Shown piece by piece: positions 26,604 through 34,677 of a stretch of DNA of 64,000 bases. Under the pieces are notes generated by a model. That model was given only the letters and a program-made list of their open reading frames with translations. It was not told the origin of the DNA and did no database searches. Position 1 is the first letter of the stretch; every line of letters starts with the position of its first letter. A program made the position numbers and the translations under genes. The DNA comes from Sulfidibacterium sp964549335 (GTDB lineage: Bacteria; Bacteroidota; Bacteroidia; Bacteroidales; F082). The DNA lies in NCBI GenBank assembly GCA_964549335.1, contig CAZJUQ010000050.1, positions 62,001 to 126,000 of the forward strand, in the 5' to 3' direction.

Positions 26604-27791
26604 TTACCACTCTACGCCGACCTCTTTTCCCGTTTGGTAAATCACTTCTACAGCGCGTTCTATTTGTTCGAAAGTATGGGTTGCCATTAGTGAAAATCTC
26701 AATAGTGAGTCTTCGGGACGCACGGCAGGTGAAATTACGGGATTAACAAAAATGCCGTTTTCGAAAGCATATTTTGTAATAAGAAAGACCTTTTGATTGT
26801 CGCGTATGTAAACGGGAATAATCGGCGTTTCCGATTTTCCCACATCAATTCCGAGTTCTTTAAAAAGTTTTATTGCGTAGTTTGTGTTGTCCCATAGTTT
26901 ATCGATAATTTCCGGTTCCTCTTTTATTACGTCGAGTGCTGCAATTACGCTTGCCGCCGAAGCAGGTGGCAGACTTGCGCTGAAAATCATCGACCTTGCA
27001 TTGTGCTGCAAAAAGTTAATTATCTCTTTCGAACCGGCAACAAATCCACCCACCGAAGCCAGCGATTTGCTGAATGTGCCCACAATAACTTCGACTTCGC
27101 CGTCGAGTCCGAAATGATTTGCCGTTCCCGAGCCGTTGTTGCCGAGAACGCCGAGTCCGTGTGCATCGTCAACAAGAACCGAGGCGTTATGTTTTTTCGC
27201 AAGTTCCACTATTTTGTCCAGCTTGGCAATATCGCCTTCCATACTGAAAAGGCCGTCCGTTATTATCAGTCTCACCTCGCCGTAATTGTTTACGGTCAAT
27301 ACTTTTTCCAGTGACTTCATGTCGTTGTGCCGGTATTTAAGCACCTTGCCGAACGATAATCTCGAGGCGTCGATAATTGAGGCATGTGCCTGGTCGTCGA
27401 TAATTGCCAAATCTTTTCGTCCTACGATGGTTGGTATTGCACCGAGGTTTGATTGAAAACCCGTGGCGAATGCCAAAGCTTTTTCTTTCCCCACAAAATC
27501 GGCAAGACGTTCTTCAAGTTCTATATGTATGTCGAGAGTTCCGTTCAAAAACCGTGAACCCGCAGCCCCCGAGCCGTACTTTTTTATGGCTTCTATTGCC
27601 TTTTCTTTTACTTTAGGGTGGCTCGTCAGACCGAGATAACTGTTGGAACCGAACATTAAAATTTCTTTGCCGTTAATTGTTACCTCAGGGTCTTGTGCCG
27701 ATTGCAATACGCGAAAATAGGGGTATATCCCCGCCTCTTTTGCTTTTTGCGGTTCGGTATATTCTTTTACTCTGTTTTGTAATATGCTCAT
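26604..27791 (-). CDS. spt: Serine palmitoyltransferase (alpha-oxoamine synthase family)
   Basis: PLP enzyme of 395 aa that condenses serine with a fatty acyl thioester to 3-ketosphinganine, the first step of sphingolipid synthesis. PLP lysine Lys242 in GTFSKSLAS; cofactor-stacking His136 in DDQAHAS; Asp208 and His211 in VDDAHG. Residue order and motifs such as GIYPYFR, MFGSNSYLGLT, GSGAAGSRFLNGT and SPIIP-like closely follow the Bacteroides thetaiotaomicron Spt as I remember it, which favours Spt over 2-amino-3-ketobutyrate ligase or AONS. It heads a leftward operon with GT2 and GT-C genes and diverges from a GNAT-like gene. A -7-like element (TAAATTTG, minus, 27844-27851) lies upstream. Confidence 0.88.
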   Translation of the reverse strand: MSILQNRVKEYTEPQKAKEAGIYPYFRVLQSAQDPEVTINGKEILMFGSNSYLGLTSHPKVKEKAIEAIKKYGSGAAGSRFLNGTLDIHIELEERLADFVGKEKALAFATGFQSNLGAIPTIVGRKDLAIIDDQAHASIIDASRLSFGKVLKYRHNDMKSLEKVLTVNNYGEVRLIITDGLFSMEGDIAKLDKIVELAKKHNASVLVDDAHGLGVLGNNGSGTANHFGLDGEVEVIVGTFSKSLASVGGFVAGSKEIINFLQHNARSMIFSASLPPASAASVIAALDVIKEEPEIIDKLWDNTNYAIKLFKELGIDVGKSETPIIPVYIRDNQKVFLITKYAFENGIFVNPVISPAVRPEDSLLRFSLMATHTFEQIERAVEVIYQTGKEVGVEW

Positions 27792-28023
27792 TATTTAACT
27801 GTTGTCTTGTTTCGAGAATAGATGTTTCTTGTTAAGAAAACGGCAAATTTAGGTAAATTATAAAAACATCTTATATTTACTCTTTAAAAATGTGTTCTGA
27901 ATTAAAGAAAACGGGAAATAATTTTTCGAAACGGGCTTTTCGGTTTTTTACCGGTGTTTTTTCAGTAAGGTGTGCCGGCCTGCTTAACGGCGCCGTAGTG
28001 ACAACCCATTTAAAAAAATAATG

Positions 28024-28031
28024 TACATTTG
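28024..28031 (+). promoter_or_regulatory. -7 promoter element (TACATTTG) for the putative ceramide operon
   Basis: TACATTTG lies 18 bases before the ATG at 28050 in the 258-base divergent region shared with spt, which has its own minus-strand -7 at 27844-27851. No good -33 is visible. Confidence 0.5.
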
Positions 28032-28049
28032 GCGAAAATTATTCTTATC

Positions 28050-29174
28050 ATGGTAACAATAGAAGTTGTAAAAACAAAAAAGGAACTTAATCAATTTATT
28101 GATTTTCCTTACAAACTGTACAAAGGGGATAAAAATTATGTGCCCGAATTGAGAATTGCAGTGAAAGAACTTCTCGACAAAAAGAAAAATCCTTTTTTCA
28201 AGCATGCCGAAGCGGAGTATTTTTTAGCCAAAAATCAAGAGGGCGAAGTGGTGGGCAGAATAGCCGCCATTACCAACGAAAATTACGTAAAACATTGGAA
28301 CGAAAATTACGGTTTTTTCGGGTTTTACGAAACCGTTGAAGATAAAGAGGTATCGGATGCACTCTTTGATGCCGCCATGAAATGGCTTAAAGAGAAAGGT
28401 GTTAAGGGGGCTTACGGTCCTATGAATCCTTCAACCAACGATACTTGCGGAACTTTGGTTGACGGTTTCGACACTCCACCTTATATTATGATGGTTCACA
28501 ACAAAACTTATTACGATAAACTTATTTCGGGATATGGTTTTGAAAAACGTATGGACCTTTTTTCGTACAGACTGTATGTGGATAAATTTCCGGAACGTTA
28601 TGTTACTCTTGCCGATAAGATTGAAGAGCGTCTCGAAAAACGGGGTATTGTCATCCGGCAGGTAAATTTCAAAGATATCAAAACCGAAGCCCCGAAATTG
28701 CAATTTATTTATAACAAAGCATGGGAGAAAAACTGGGGCTTTATACCCATGAGCGACGAAGAGTTTGCCGAAATTGTTAAAGAGCTCAAAATGGTTACAA
28801 GCTCCGATTTGGTTTTTATTGCCGAAGACAAAGGCAACCCGGTGGCTTTTGTGGCGAATTTGCCCGATATCAACGAGATATTAATAAACTTTAAAGACGG
28901 GAAACTCTTTCCGTTTAACTTTTTAAAACTTATTAATTTTAAGAAAAAGGTTAAAAAATTGCGTGTTTTGACAATGGGACTTATCGAAGAATACCGGAAT
29001 ACCGGAATAGATACCGTGCTTTATGCCTACTCATTTAAATCGGCAAAAAAACGCGGTTTCGTTGAGGCCGAAGCAAGTTGGATTCTTGAAGATAATGTAA
29101 TGATGAACAGGATTTTATTGAATATAGGTGCCGACCCGTACAAACGTTACCGTATTTACGGAATTGATTTTTAA
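28050..29174 (+). CDS. GNAT-like N-acyltransferase, candidate bacterial ceramide synthase (bCerS)
   Basis: A 374 aa protein with two GNAT-like halves. Conserved-looking blocks are an N-terminal VKTKKELNQFIDFPYKLYKG, AEYFLAKNQEGEVVGRIAA (acetyltransferase beta strands), GFFGFYE, GPMNPSTNDTCG and a C-terminal EYRNTGIDTVLYAY. The family is often annotated only as hypothetical or N-acetyltransferase. Caulobacter ceramide synthesis uses a GNAT-fold N-acyltransferase (bCerS) together with Spt and an SDR reductase; the presence of all three types here suggests this one acylates sphinganine or 3-ketosphinganine. That assignment is inference from context and fold. ATG 28050 is chosen over a TTG at 28029 that overlaps the -7 element. 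It is 9 bases before the PAP2 gene. Confidence 0.6.
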   Translation: MVTIEVVKTKKELNQFIDFPYKLYKGDKNYVPELRIAVKELLDKKKNPFFKHAEAEYFLAKNQEGEVVGRIAAITNENYVKHWNENYGFFGFYETVEDKEVSDALFDAAMKWLKEKGVKGAYGPMNPSTNDTCGTLVDGFDTPPYIMMVHNKTYYDKLISGYGFEKRMDLFSYRLYVDKFPERYVTLADKIEERLEKRGIVIRQVNFKDIKTEAPKLQFIYNKAWEKNWGFIPMSDEEFAEIVKELKMVTSSDLVFIAEDKGNPVAFVANLPDINEILINFKDGKLFPFNFLKLINFKKKVKKLRVLTMGLIEEYRNTGIDTVLYAYSFKSAKKRGFVEAEASWILEDNVMMNRILLNIGADPYKRYRIYGIDF

Positions 29175-29183
29175 TGTAATGTT

Positions 29184-30086
29184 ATGAATAATGATAAAAG
29201 CCGTTTTAGTCCGGTTGACCTGCTTAATCTTGGATTGATATTCGTGCTTTTTCTTTTTTATCTGTCGGCTGTCGCACATTCGCCGTACAAATGGGAGCCC
29301 TTGGCCATATTTGCCTTTTCGGGCTTGCTTGTTGCGGGTGCTGTTTACCTCAGGAGAAAAAAGAATAAAAACATATTGCTGAAAATACTTTTGTTTTTTT
29401 ACCCCCTCTTTTTTCTGTTTGTGGTTTTCGAAAGTTTTTTTATGATAATACCGTGGTTTAATCCGGTTACTTACGATACCCTGTTTGCCAAAACCGATTT
29501 AATGATACTCGGTGTTAATCCCACTGTTTGGATTGAGAGGTTTGTGCATCCGTGGCTTACCGATTTGTTGTGCCTGATTTACATTATTTATTTTCCCATG
29601 CCTTGGTTTCTTATGGTATGGCTTGCTGTAAAGAAAAAACTGCGTGAACTCGACAAGAGCGTTTTCGTTTTGCTGGTAACATATTATTTGGGCTATTTGG
29701 GATATTTTTTCTTTCCTGCAACAGGACCGAGGTTTTACGAACCCATTATGCAATTGCAACAAAAAAGTTTGGACGGAATATTTTTGGCAAAACCAATCAG
29801 AGATATCATTATGTTTTTAGAACCAAACAAGTTCGATGCTTTCCCAAGCCTGCATATTGCCGTGTCGCTCACAACAATAATGCTTATGTCCAAATACAAC
29901 AAACGACTCTTTTACATTTTTCTTCCGGTGGTAGCGGGTATTTTTGTTGCCGTAATCTATTGCCGTTATCACTATTTTATTGATGTTGTCGCCGGGATTG
30001 AGATATCTCTTGTTGCATATTTCGGAGGCGAAAAAATTCATAGTTTAGCCTTTGAAAAACATTTAGGACCTTATTATAAAGATTGA
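29184..30086 (+). CDS. AUR1-like PAP2-superfamily membrane protein (candidate ceramide head-group transferase)
   Basis: A 300 aa protein with about six to eight membrane helices. PAP2-type catalytic residues are visible: FPSLH at 220-224 (His224) and RYHYFID at 261-267 (His263, Asp267). A preceding FFPATGPR (177-184) is like the segment found in yeast AUR1 / inositol-phosphorylceramide synthases. Such enzymes transfer a phospho-head group to ceramide, or act as lipid phosphatases. Context next to a ceramide-synthase candidate and spt favours phosphosphingolipid synthesis; the head group cannot be told from sequence. It overlaps closely with the next gene (3 bases to the ATG). Confidence 0.75.
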   Translation: MNNDKSRFSPVDLLNLGLIFVLFLFYLSAVAHSPYKWEPLAIFAFSGLLVAGAVYLRRKKNKNILLKILLFFYPLFFLFVVFESFFMIIPWFNPVTYDTLFAKTDLMILGVNPTVWIERFVHPWLTDLLCLIYIIYFPMPWFLMVWLAVKKKLRELDKSVFVLLVTYYLGYLGYFFFPATGPRFYEPIMQLQQKSLDGIFLAKPIRDIIMFLEPNKFDAFPSLHIAVSLTTIMLMSKYNKRLFYIFLPVVAGIFVAVIYCRYHYFIDVVAGIEISLVAYFGGEKIHSLAFEKHLGPYYKD

Positions 30087-30088
30087 CG

Positions 30089-30793
30089 ATGTTTAAGGGA
30101 ATAACATTTCGAAAAGAGGATATTCATTATTATGTAATGCTGTTGAGTGCACCGGTGTTGTTGACCATATACAGATACCACGGTTATCCGCAGTATTTTT
30201 TCGGTTATTTTCCACGCATGAGAGCTGTGCCGGGGGGCGATGTTATTGCCGCATATTGGCAATTTTCCATATTCTTCCTTTTGATGTTTGTTCTCCCTGT
30301 TGTATATGTAAAGTTTGTAATGCGCAAACCTCTCGGCAATTTCGGATGGGGTTTGGGTGATGTAAAATACGGAGTAAAATGGTTGTTAACAATACCCCTG
30401 CTTGTTGTTCCGTTGATGTTTGTAGCCTCTAAGATGCCCGGTTTACGTGTCGAATACCCTCTGGCAAAAACCCTTTTGCATAACAGGGATGCTCTTTTTT
30501 TGTACGAAAGTGCATACGTTTTGTTTTATTATGTTGCTTGGGAATTTTTTTTCAGGGGTTTTCTCCTTTTCGGTTTGCGGGAGCGTTTCGGCGATGTTAA
30601 TGCCATACTGATACAAACAATATCGTCGTGTTTGGTACACATAGGTAAACCTGAAAGCGAAATTATAGGTTCCATAGTGGTGGGAGTGCTTTTCGGAATG
30701 ATTGCTTTACGCAGCAAATCCATTTGGTATGTATTTCTGATTCATGCTTCAATAGGTGTTTTTACCGATTTGTTTATAATATATTTTAATTGA
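30089..30793 (+). CDS. CPBP family intramembrane metalloprotease-like protein
   Basis: A 234 aa membrane protein with about seven helices. The CPBP (Abi/CAAX protease-like) signature appears as AWEFFFRGFLLFGLRERFG, where one of the usual EE pair is replaced (WE in place of EE), and as a later SCLVHIGKPESEIIGSIVVG with the second-motif histidine. Proteolysis is therefore uncertain. It is tightly packed between the PAP2 gene (2 bases) and the SDR gene (2 bases), so it belongs to the same operon, but its role there is unknown. The ATG 30089 is favoured over the TTG at 30083 inside the PAP2 reading frame. Confidence 0.75.
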   Translation: MFKGITFRKEDIHYYVMLLSAPVLLTIYRYHGYPQYFFGYFPRMRAVPGGDVIAAYWQFSIFFLLMFVLPVVYVKFVMRKPLGNFGWGLGDVKYGVKWLLTIPLLVVPLMFVASKMPGLRVEYPLAKTLLHNRDALFLYESAYVLFYYVAWEFFFRGFLLFGLRERFGDVNAILIQTISSCLVHIGKPESEIIGSIVVGVLFGMIALRSKSIWYVFLIHASIGVFTDLFIIYFN

Positions 30794-30795
30794 GT

Positions 30796-31773
30796 ATGAG
30801 AGTATTGGTAACCGGAGCAAACGGTTTTATCGGAAGCAATTTGGTAAAAAGGCTTTTGCGCGAAGGGTACAGCGTAAAGGCATTTGTTCGAAAGAGTTCC
30901 GATTTGAAATTCCTTGAAGATTTCGATTTAAATCTTATTTACGGCGATATCACCGAAAAAGAGACTCTCGCTCCTGCCGTTGCCAATGTTGACAGGGTGT
31001 ATCATGTTGCCGGACTTGCCGCCGACTGGGGTCCGTATGCCCTGTTTGAAAAGATAAATTTGCAAGGGACAAAAAACGTTGCCCGGGCAGCAGCAGATGC
31101 CGGCGCAAAGCGGTTTATATATATCAGTACGGTGGCTTTTCACGGTTTCGGTAAAACGGGTATGACCGAAGAGTCGCCTCCGGCAAAAAATCTTATCCCG
31201 TATGCCCGTACAAAATATTTGGCAGAGCAGTGGCTTTGGAATTTTGCCGCAAAAACATCAATGGAAATTACGGCGGTACGTCCGGGTAATGTCTTCGGTA
31301 TTAATGACCGTACATTTATCTCGAAATATATCGATGCCCTGCTAAGTGGCAAGTTTGCCGAAATAAACCGCGGAAAAAGTAAAACCTGCCCCGTTTACAT
31401 CGAAAATCTCGTGGATGTAATCATGATGGTTTCCTTTGGAAAAAAAGCCGTTAACAATGCATACATCGCTACCGACGGACTTGATATTACATGGCACCAA
31501 TTCAATTCTATATTGGCCGGAACATTAAACGTTAAATTGCCGGCGGTTTCCATCCCTTTTCCCGTGGCTATGGCTGCCGCAAAGACATATTATTCCCTCC
31601 ACAAACTGTTTAAAATAAAGTCTGAGCCTTTTCTTACTCCTTACCGGGTAAATAACGGCGGGAGGGATTATCATTTCAGTATTGAAAAACTAAAAAAACA
31701 TTTTAACTATAAACCGGCAATTGAATTGCAAGAGGCTTTGCAAAGAACGGTGGAGTGGTACCGGAACAAATAG
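30796..31773 (+). CDS. Extended SDR (NAD-dependent epimerase/reductase), candidate ceramide/3-ketosphinganine reductase (CerR-like)
   Basis: A 325 aa extended short-chain dehydrogenase. Cofactor motif TGANGFIG at 6-13, acidic residue region after strand 2, catalytic Ser111/Thr112 and YARTK (Tyr136, Lys140). The C-terminal part lacks obvious sugar-nucleotide specificity motifs, and hydroxysteroid-dehydrogenase-like members act on lipid ketones. In Caulobacter an SDR of this class (CerR) reduces the keto group during ceramide synthesis, and in Bacteroides a reductase of this step is known. Here it is the fourth gene of a tight operon opposite spt, which supports the lipid role. Nucleotide-sugar epimerase is the alternative. 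Confidence 0.65.
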   Translation: MRVLVTGANGFIGSNLVKRLLREGYSVKAFVRKSSDLKFLEDFDLNLIYGDITEKETLAPAVANVDRVYHVAGLAADWGPYALFEKINLQGTKNVARAAADAGAKRFIYISTVAFHGFGKTGMTEESPPAKNLIPYARTKYLAEQWLWNFAAKTSMEITAVRPGNVFGINDRTFISKYIDALLSGKFAEINRGKSKTCPVYIENLVDVIMMVSFGKKAVNNAYIATDGLDITWHQFNSILAGTLNVKLPAVSIPFPVAMAAAKTYYSLHKLFKIKSEPFLTPYRVNNGGRDYHFSIEKLKKHFNYKPAIELQEALQRTVEWYRNK

Positions 31774-31861
31774 ACTTTTTGCTTTTGAGTAAGTTGCAAT
31801 TTGCGGAATATTACCGTTTTAAATCCTGACTAATAGTTGTTATAAAAGCATGATGTTTTTC

Positions 31862-32428
31862 TTAATCTGCCAACAACTCCTTTATTTTGTCAACCATTGC
31901 GTTAAACTCCTTTTTGTCGTACAGGCGTGTAAGAAAGACTATTTTTCCTTTTTTATCAATAACCACGTTTCGTGTTACGCCGCTTTTTTTATCGGCAAAA
32001 AGCCCGAAAATATTTGCGCCGGGGTCTAACGAAAAGGGATATGTTACTCTCATCTGTTTTTTAAAATTTTTCACCACATTCAACGGTTCGTCGCGGTCAA
32101 TACCGATTAACAAAAAGTCTTTGTCTTTGAATACCTGCCAGACCTCTTTTTCCAGGTGGGGCATCTCTTTGCGGCATACCGAACACCAACTTGCCGTAAA
32201 TTGCAACACCACTATTTTGCCTTTCAAGTCGCTAATGTCAATTGTGTCGCCCGTATCGAGGTGCATGACGAATTGAGGCGCCGTATCACCCGGTTTTACA
32301 ATAAACCCGCGATTGCCGGCGGTTTTTTGTGCCATTGTTTCGGTTGTCTGAACCGCAAAAAAGAGAAATAAACACGTTGTTATTGTGATAAACAGATTTG
32401 TTGTTTTAATTGCACTGCTCTTTTTCAT
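31862..32428 (-). CDS. TlpA/ResA-like thioredoxin-fold protein
   Basis: A 188 aa secreted or membrane-anchored thioredoxin-like protein. Signal/anchor (about residues 8-30, then TMAQ), thioredoxin fold with CXXC motif WCSVC (Cys82, Cys85), and AhpC/TSA-like PGDTAPQFVMHL before it. Probably a periplasmic disulphide reductase or peroxiredoxin-like enzyme. The chosen ATG (32428) overlaps the stop of the PfkB gene in an ATGA arrangement, indicating translational coupling; a longer reading from 32452 would add eight residues inside that gene. Converges with the SDR gene. Confidence 0.85.
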   Translation of the reverse strand: MKKSSAIKTTNLFITITTCLFLFFAVQTTETMAQKTAGNRGFIVKPGDTAPQFVMHLDTGDTIDISDLKGKIVVLQFTASWCSVCRKEMPHLEKEVWQVFKDKDFLLIGIDRDEPLNVVKNFKKQMRVTYPFSLDPGANIFGLFADKKSGVTRNVVIDKKGKIVFLTRLYDKKEFNAMVDKIKELLAD

Positions 32429-33315
32429 ATATAGTTTTCTTCGGTAAGACATACTTTAGTGGCAAAGTCAACACCTGTTTTCAGCAAGGCTTTCAGGTTA
32501 TCTTTGCCCAATTCTTTTAACGGTTTGGCATAGGTTTTATTTTTGTACAGATATGATATAATTCCCGCGCTAAAAGCGTCGCCGGCACCTACCGTACTTA
32601 CCGGAATTATTTCATATGCTTGTTGTCCCGCTCTCAAATCTTCAATTTTACCTATTGCACCTTTTTCGCCCCTTGTTATAATATGAAGTGCATGCGGATT
32701 GAGCAAGTGTAGATGTTCAAGCTGTGTTTCAATATTTACTGTTCCGAAAATGTTGGAGAAATCTTCGTCCGAACCCTTTATTATGACGGCTTTTTTTAAA
32801 TATCCGTCAATTTTATCTTTTATGTTTTTATCTTTCAAATTGTTGCTGCGGCGGATATTGGGGTCGTAAATGAGCAGTCCTCCCGAAGCCGTGAATTTAT
32901 CGATAATTTCAGTGATGTATTTCGAAACGGCGGTGTCTGTTGCATAAATAGAGCCGAAAAGAAGTATATCGTTTGGTGAAAACGATTTTGGAATTTTCAA
33001 CTTTCTGTTTTCGGGGTAATTTTTGTAAAATGAGTAGGAGGCTTTTTTGTTTTTGTCGAGGTATGCGAGTGCCAACGGAGTTTTTATGTTTTTGTATTTG
33101 GTAATGTAAGATGTATATACACCGTTGGTTTTTAAAAAGTCGATAATATATTTTGCCGTCAAGTCGTCGCCGGTTTCGGTTATTAGCGACACTTCCATCC
33201 CGTTTCGTGCCATTGAAACTGCGGCATTGAGCATAGCACCGCCCGGTTTTGCCGACGTTTTGCCGTCATCTGCAATAATTATATCCAAAAGCGATTCGCC
33301 GAGAGTGTAAATCAT
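32425..33315 (-). CDS. PfkB family carbohydrate kinase (fructokinase-like)
   Basis: Ribokinase/PfkB-fold sugar kinase of 296 aa. Substrate-site GGAMLNAAVSMARNG (25-39) and the catalytic motif GAGDAF (243-248, base Asp246) are clear. Start ATYTLGES-like (MIYTLGESLLDII) matches fructokinases, which phosphorylate fructose or a similar hexose, but other sugars or nucleosides are possible. No sugar transporter or glycosidase is adjacent. A -7-like element (TATTTTTG, minus, 33480-33487) is 165 bases upstream. Confidence 0.85.
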   Translation of the reverse strand: MIYTLGESLLDIIIADDGKTSAKPGGAMLNAAVSMARNGMEVSLITETGDDLTAKYIIDFLKTNGVYTSYITKYKNIKTPLALAYLDKNKKASYSFYKNYPENRKLKIPKSFSPNDILLFGSIYATDTAVSKYITEIIDKFTASGGLLIYDPNIRRSNNLKDKNIKDKIDGYLKKAVIIKGSDEDFSNIFGTVNIETQLEHLHLLNPHALHIITRGEKGAIGKIEDLRAGQQAYEIIPVSTVGAGDAFSAGIISYLYKNKTYAKPLKELGKDNLKALLKTGVDFATKVCLTEENYI

Positions 33316-33663
33316 ATTAAAAAGAGTTGTCAGGTTTGTTAATAATAAAGACTGATATTTAAAAAAACTTACAGTTGCCTTGCCTTTTGCGGTACTCTAA
33401 ACTTGTTGCTATTTATTACTCATGCAATAAGAATCAAAAGTCCCGGTATATCACAGGCTCTGTTTTTGCCTCGATTTTTCAAAAATAGGAATTTTTTTAT
33501 TGACGGTATTTGTTTCCGGCATTAATACTCCGGGTTTTGCTTACGAACAGGGAAGGAAAACGGTTTTTGCGGCTTAAATGGTTTCCACTTAATTTAAACA
33601 CAATTTAGAAAGGAAACAACAATCAAATTAATACCTTTGTGCGCAAATATCAATAAGAGGAAC
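33316..33663. other. Divergent intergenic region (PfkB / GAPDH)
   Basis: These 348 bases carry a minus-strand -7-like element (33480-33487) for the PfkB-TlpA pair and a plus-strand TACCTTTG (33632-33639) 24 bases before the GAPDH start. No RNA gene or conserved ORF is seen. Confidence 0.5.
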
Positions 33664-34677
33664 ATGTCGAAAATAAGAGTTGCCATCAACGGTTTCGGAA
33701 GAATAGGACGTATTACTTTTAGAAACATACAGCAAAAGGATAATATGGAGGTTGTTGCCGTGAACGATTTGACCGATCCGGCTAATCTTGCACATTTGTT
33801 AAAATACGACTCGGTTCAGCGCGCCTTTGAAGGGACGGTGGAGCACAATGGCGACCATATTGTTGTAAACGGGAAAAAGGTTCTTGTTTTTAATCGTCCC
33901 GACCCCGCAAATCTTCCGTGGAAAGAGTTGGACATTGACGTGGTAATAGAATCGACGGGGCAGTTTGTGGAACGCCGCCAGGCCATTAAGCATGTGGAGA
34001 TGTCGGGGGCGAAAAAGGTGATAATATCTGCACCGGCAAAGGGAGAGCGTGACGATGTGAAATATGTTGTCCTTGGTGTAAACGACCATATAATAGACAG
34101 GAACGATGTTATTATTTCAAATGCATCGTGCACTACCAATAATGTGGCGCCCTTGATAATGATTCTTGACGAACTGTGGGGAATAGAAAAAGGATTTATG
34201 ACTACCGTGCATTCATATACAAAAGACCAGAATCTTGTTGACGGTCCCCATAAGGATTGGCGGCGGGGCAGGGCGGCGGCATATTCGATTGTTCCCACAA
34301 CAACGGGTGCCGCAAAAGCCTCCACAAAGATATTTCCACATTTGAAAAACAACCTGGGAGGAGCGGGTATTCGAGTTCCCGTCCCCGACGGTTCGCTTAC
34401 CGACCTGACATGTACCCTTAAAAAGTCAACCACCGTGGAGGAGATTAACCTTGCCTTTAAAGAGGCGGCCGGTGGACGACTAAAAGGAATATTGCAATAT
34501 ACCGAAGACCCCATAGTGTCGGTGGATATTATTGGCAATAGGCATTCGGCGGTTTTCGATGCCAATTTGACCGCCGTGCTGGGCGACAAAAACAAGTTGG
34601 TTAAAGTTGTTGCATGGTACGATAACGAAATGGGGTATTCGAGCCGTCTTGTTGAACTTATAGAGAAGTTCGTTTAA
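33664..34677 (+). CDS. gap: Glyceraldehyde-3-phosphate dehydrogenase, type I
   Basis: Glycolytic/gluconeogenic enzyme of 337 aa. NAD fold GFGRIGR at 11-17 region, catalytic Cys156 in SNASCTTN and His183 in TVHSYTKDQ. Asp at the end of strand 2 (VNDLTD) suggests NAD preference. The ATG at 33664 (MSKIRVAING) is chosen; an in-frame upstream start at 33637 overlaps the -7 element. Its stop codon overlaps the uvrA stop on the opposite strand by four bases (shared TTAA). Confidence 0.96.
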   Translation: MSKIRVAINGFGRIGRITFRNIQQKDNMEVVAVNDLTDPANLAHLLKYDSVQRAFEGTVEHNGDHIVVNGKKVLVFNRPDPANLPWKELDIDVVIESTGQFVERRQAIKHVEMSGAKKVIISAPAKGERDDVKYVVLGVNDHIIDRNDVIISNASCTTNNVAPLIMILDELWGIEKGFMTTVHSYTKDQNLVDGPHKDWRRGRAAAYSIVPTTTGAAKASTKIFPHLKNNLGGAGIRVPVPDGSLTDLTCTLKKSTTVEEINLAFKEAAGGRLKGILQYTEDPIVSVDIIGNRHSAVFDANLTAVLGDKNKLVKVVAWYDNEMGYSSRLVELIEKFV

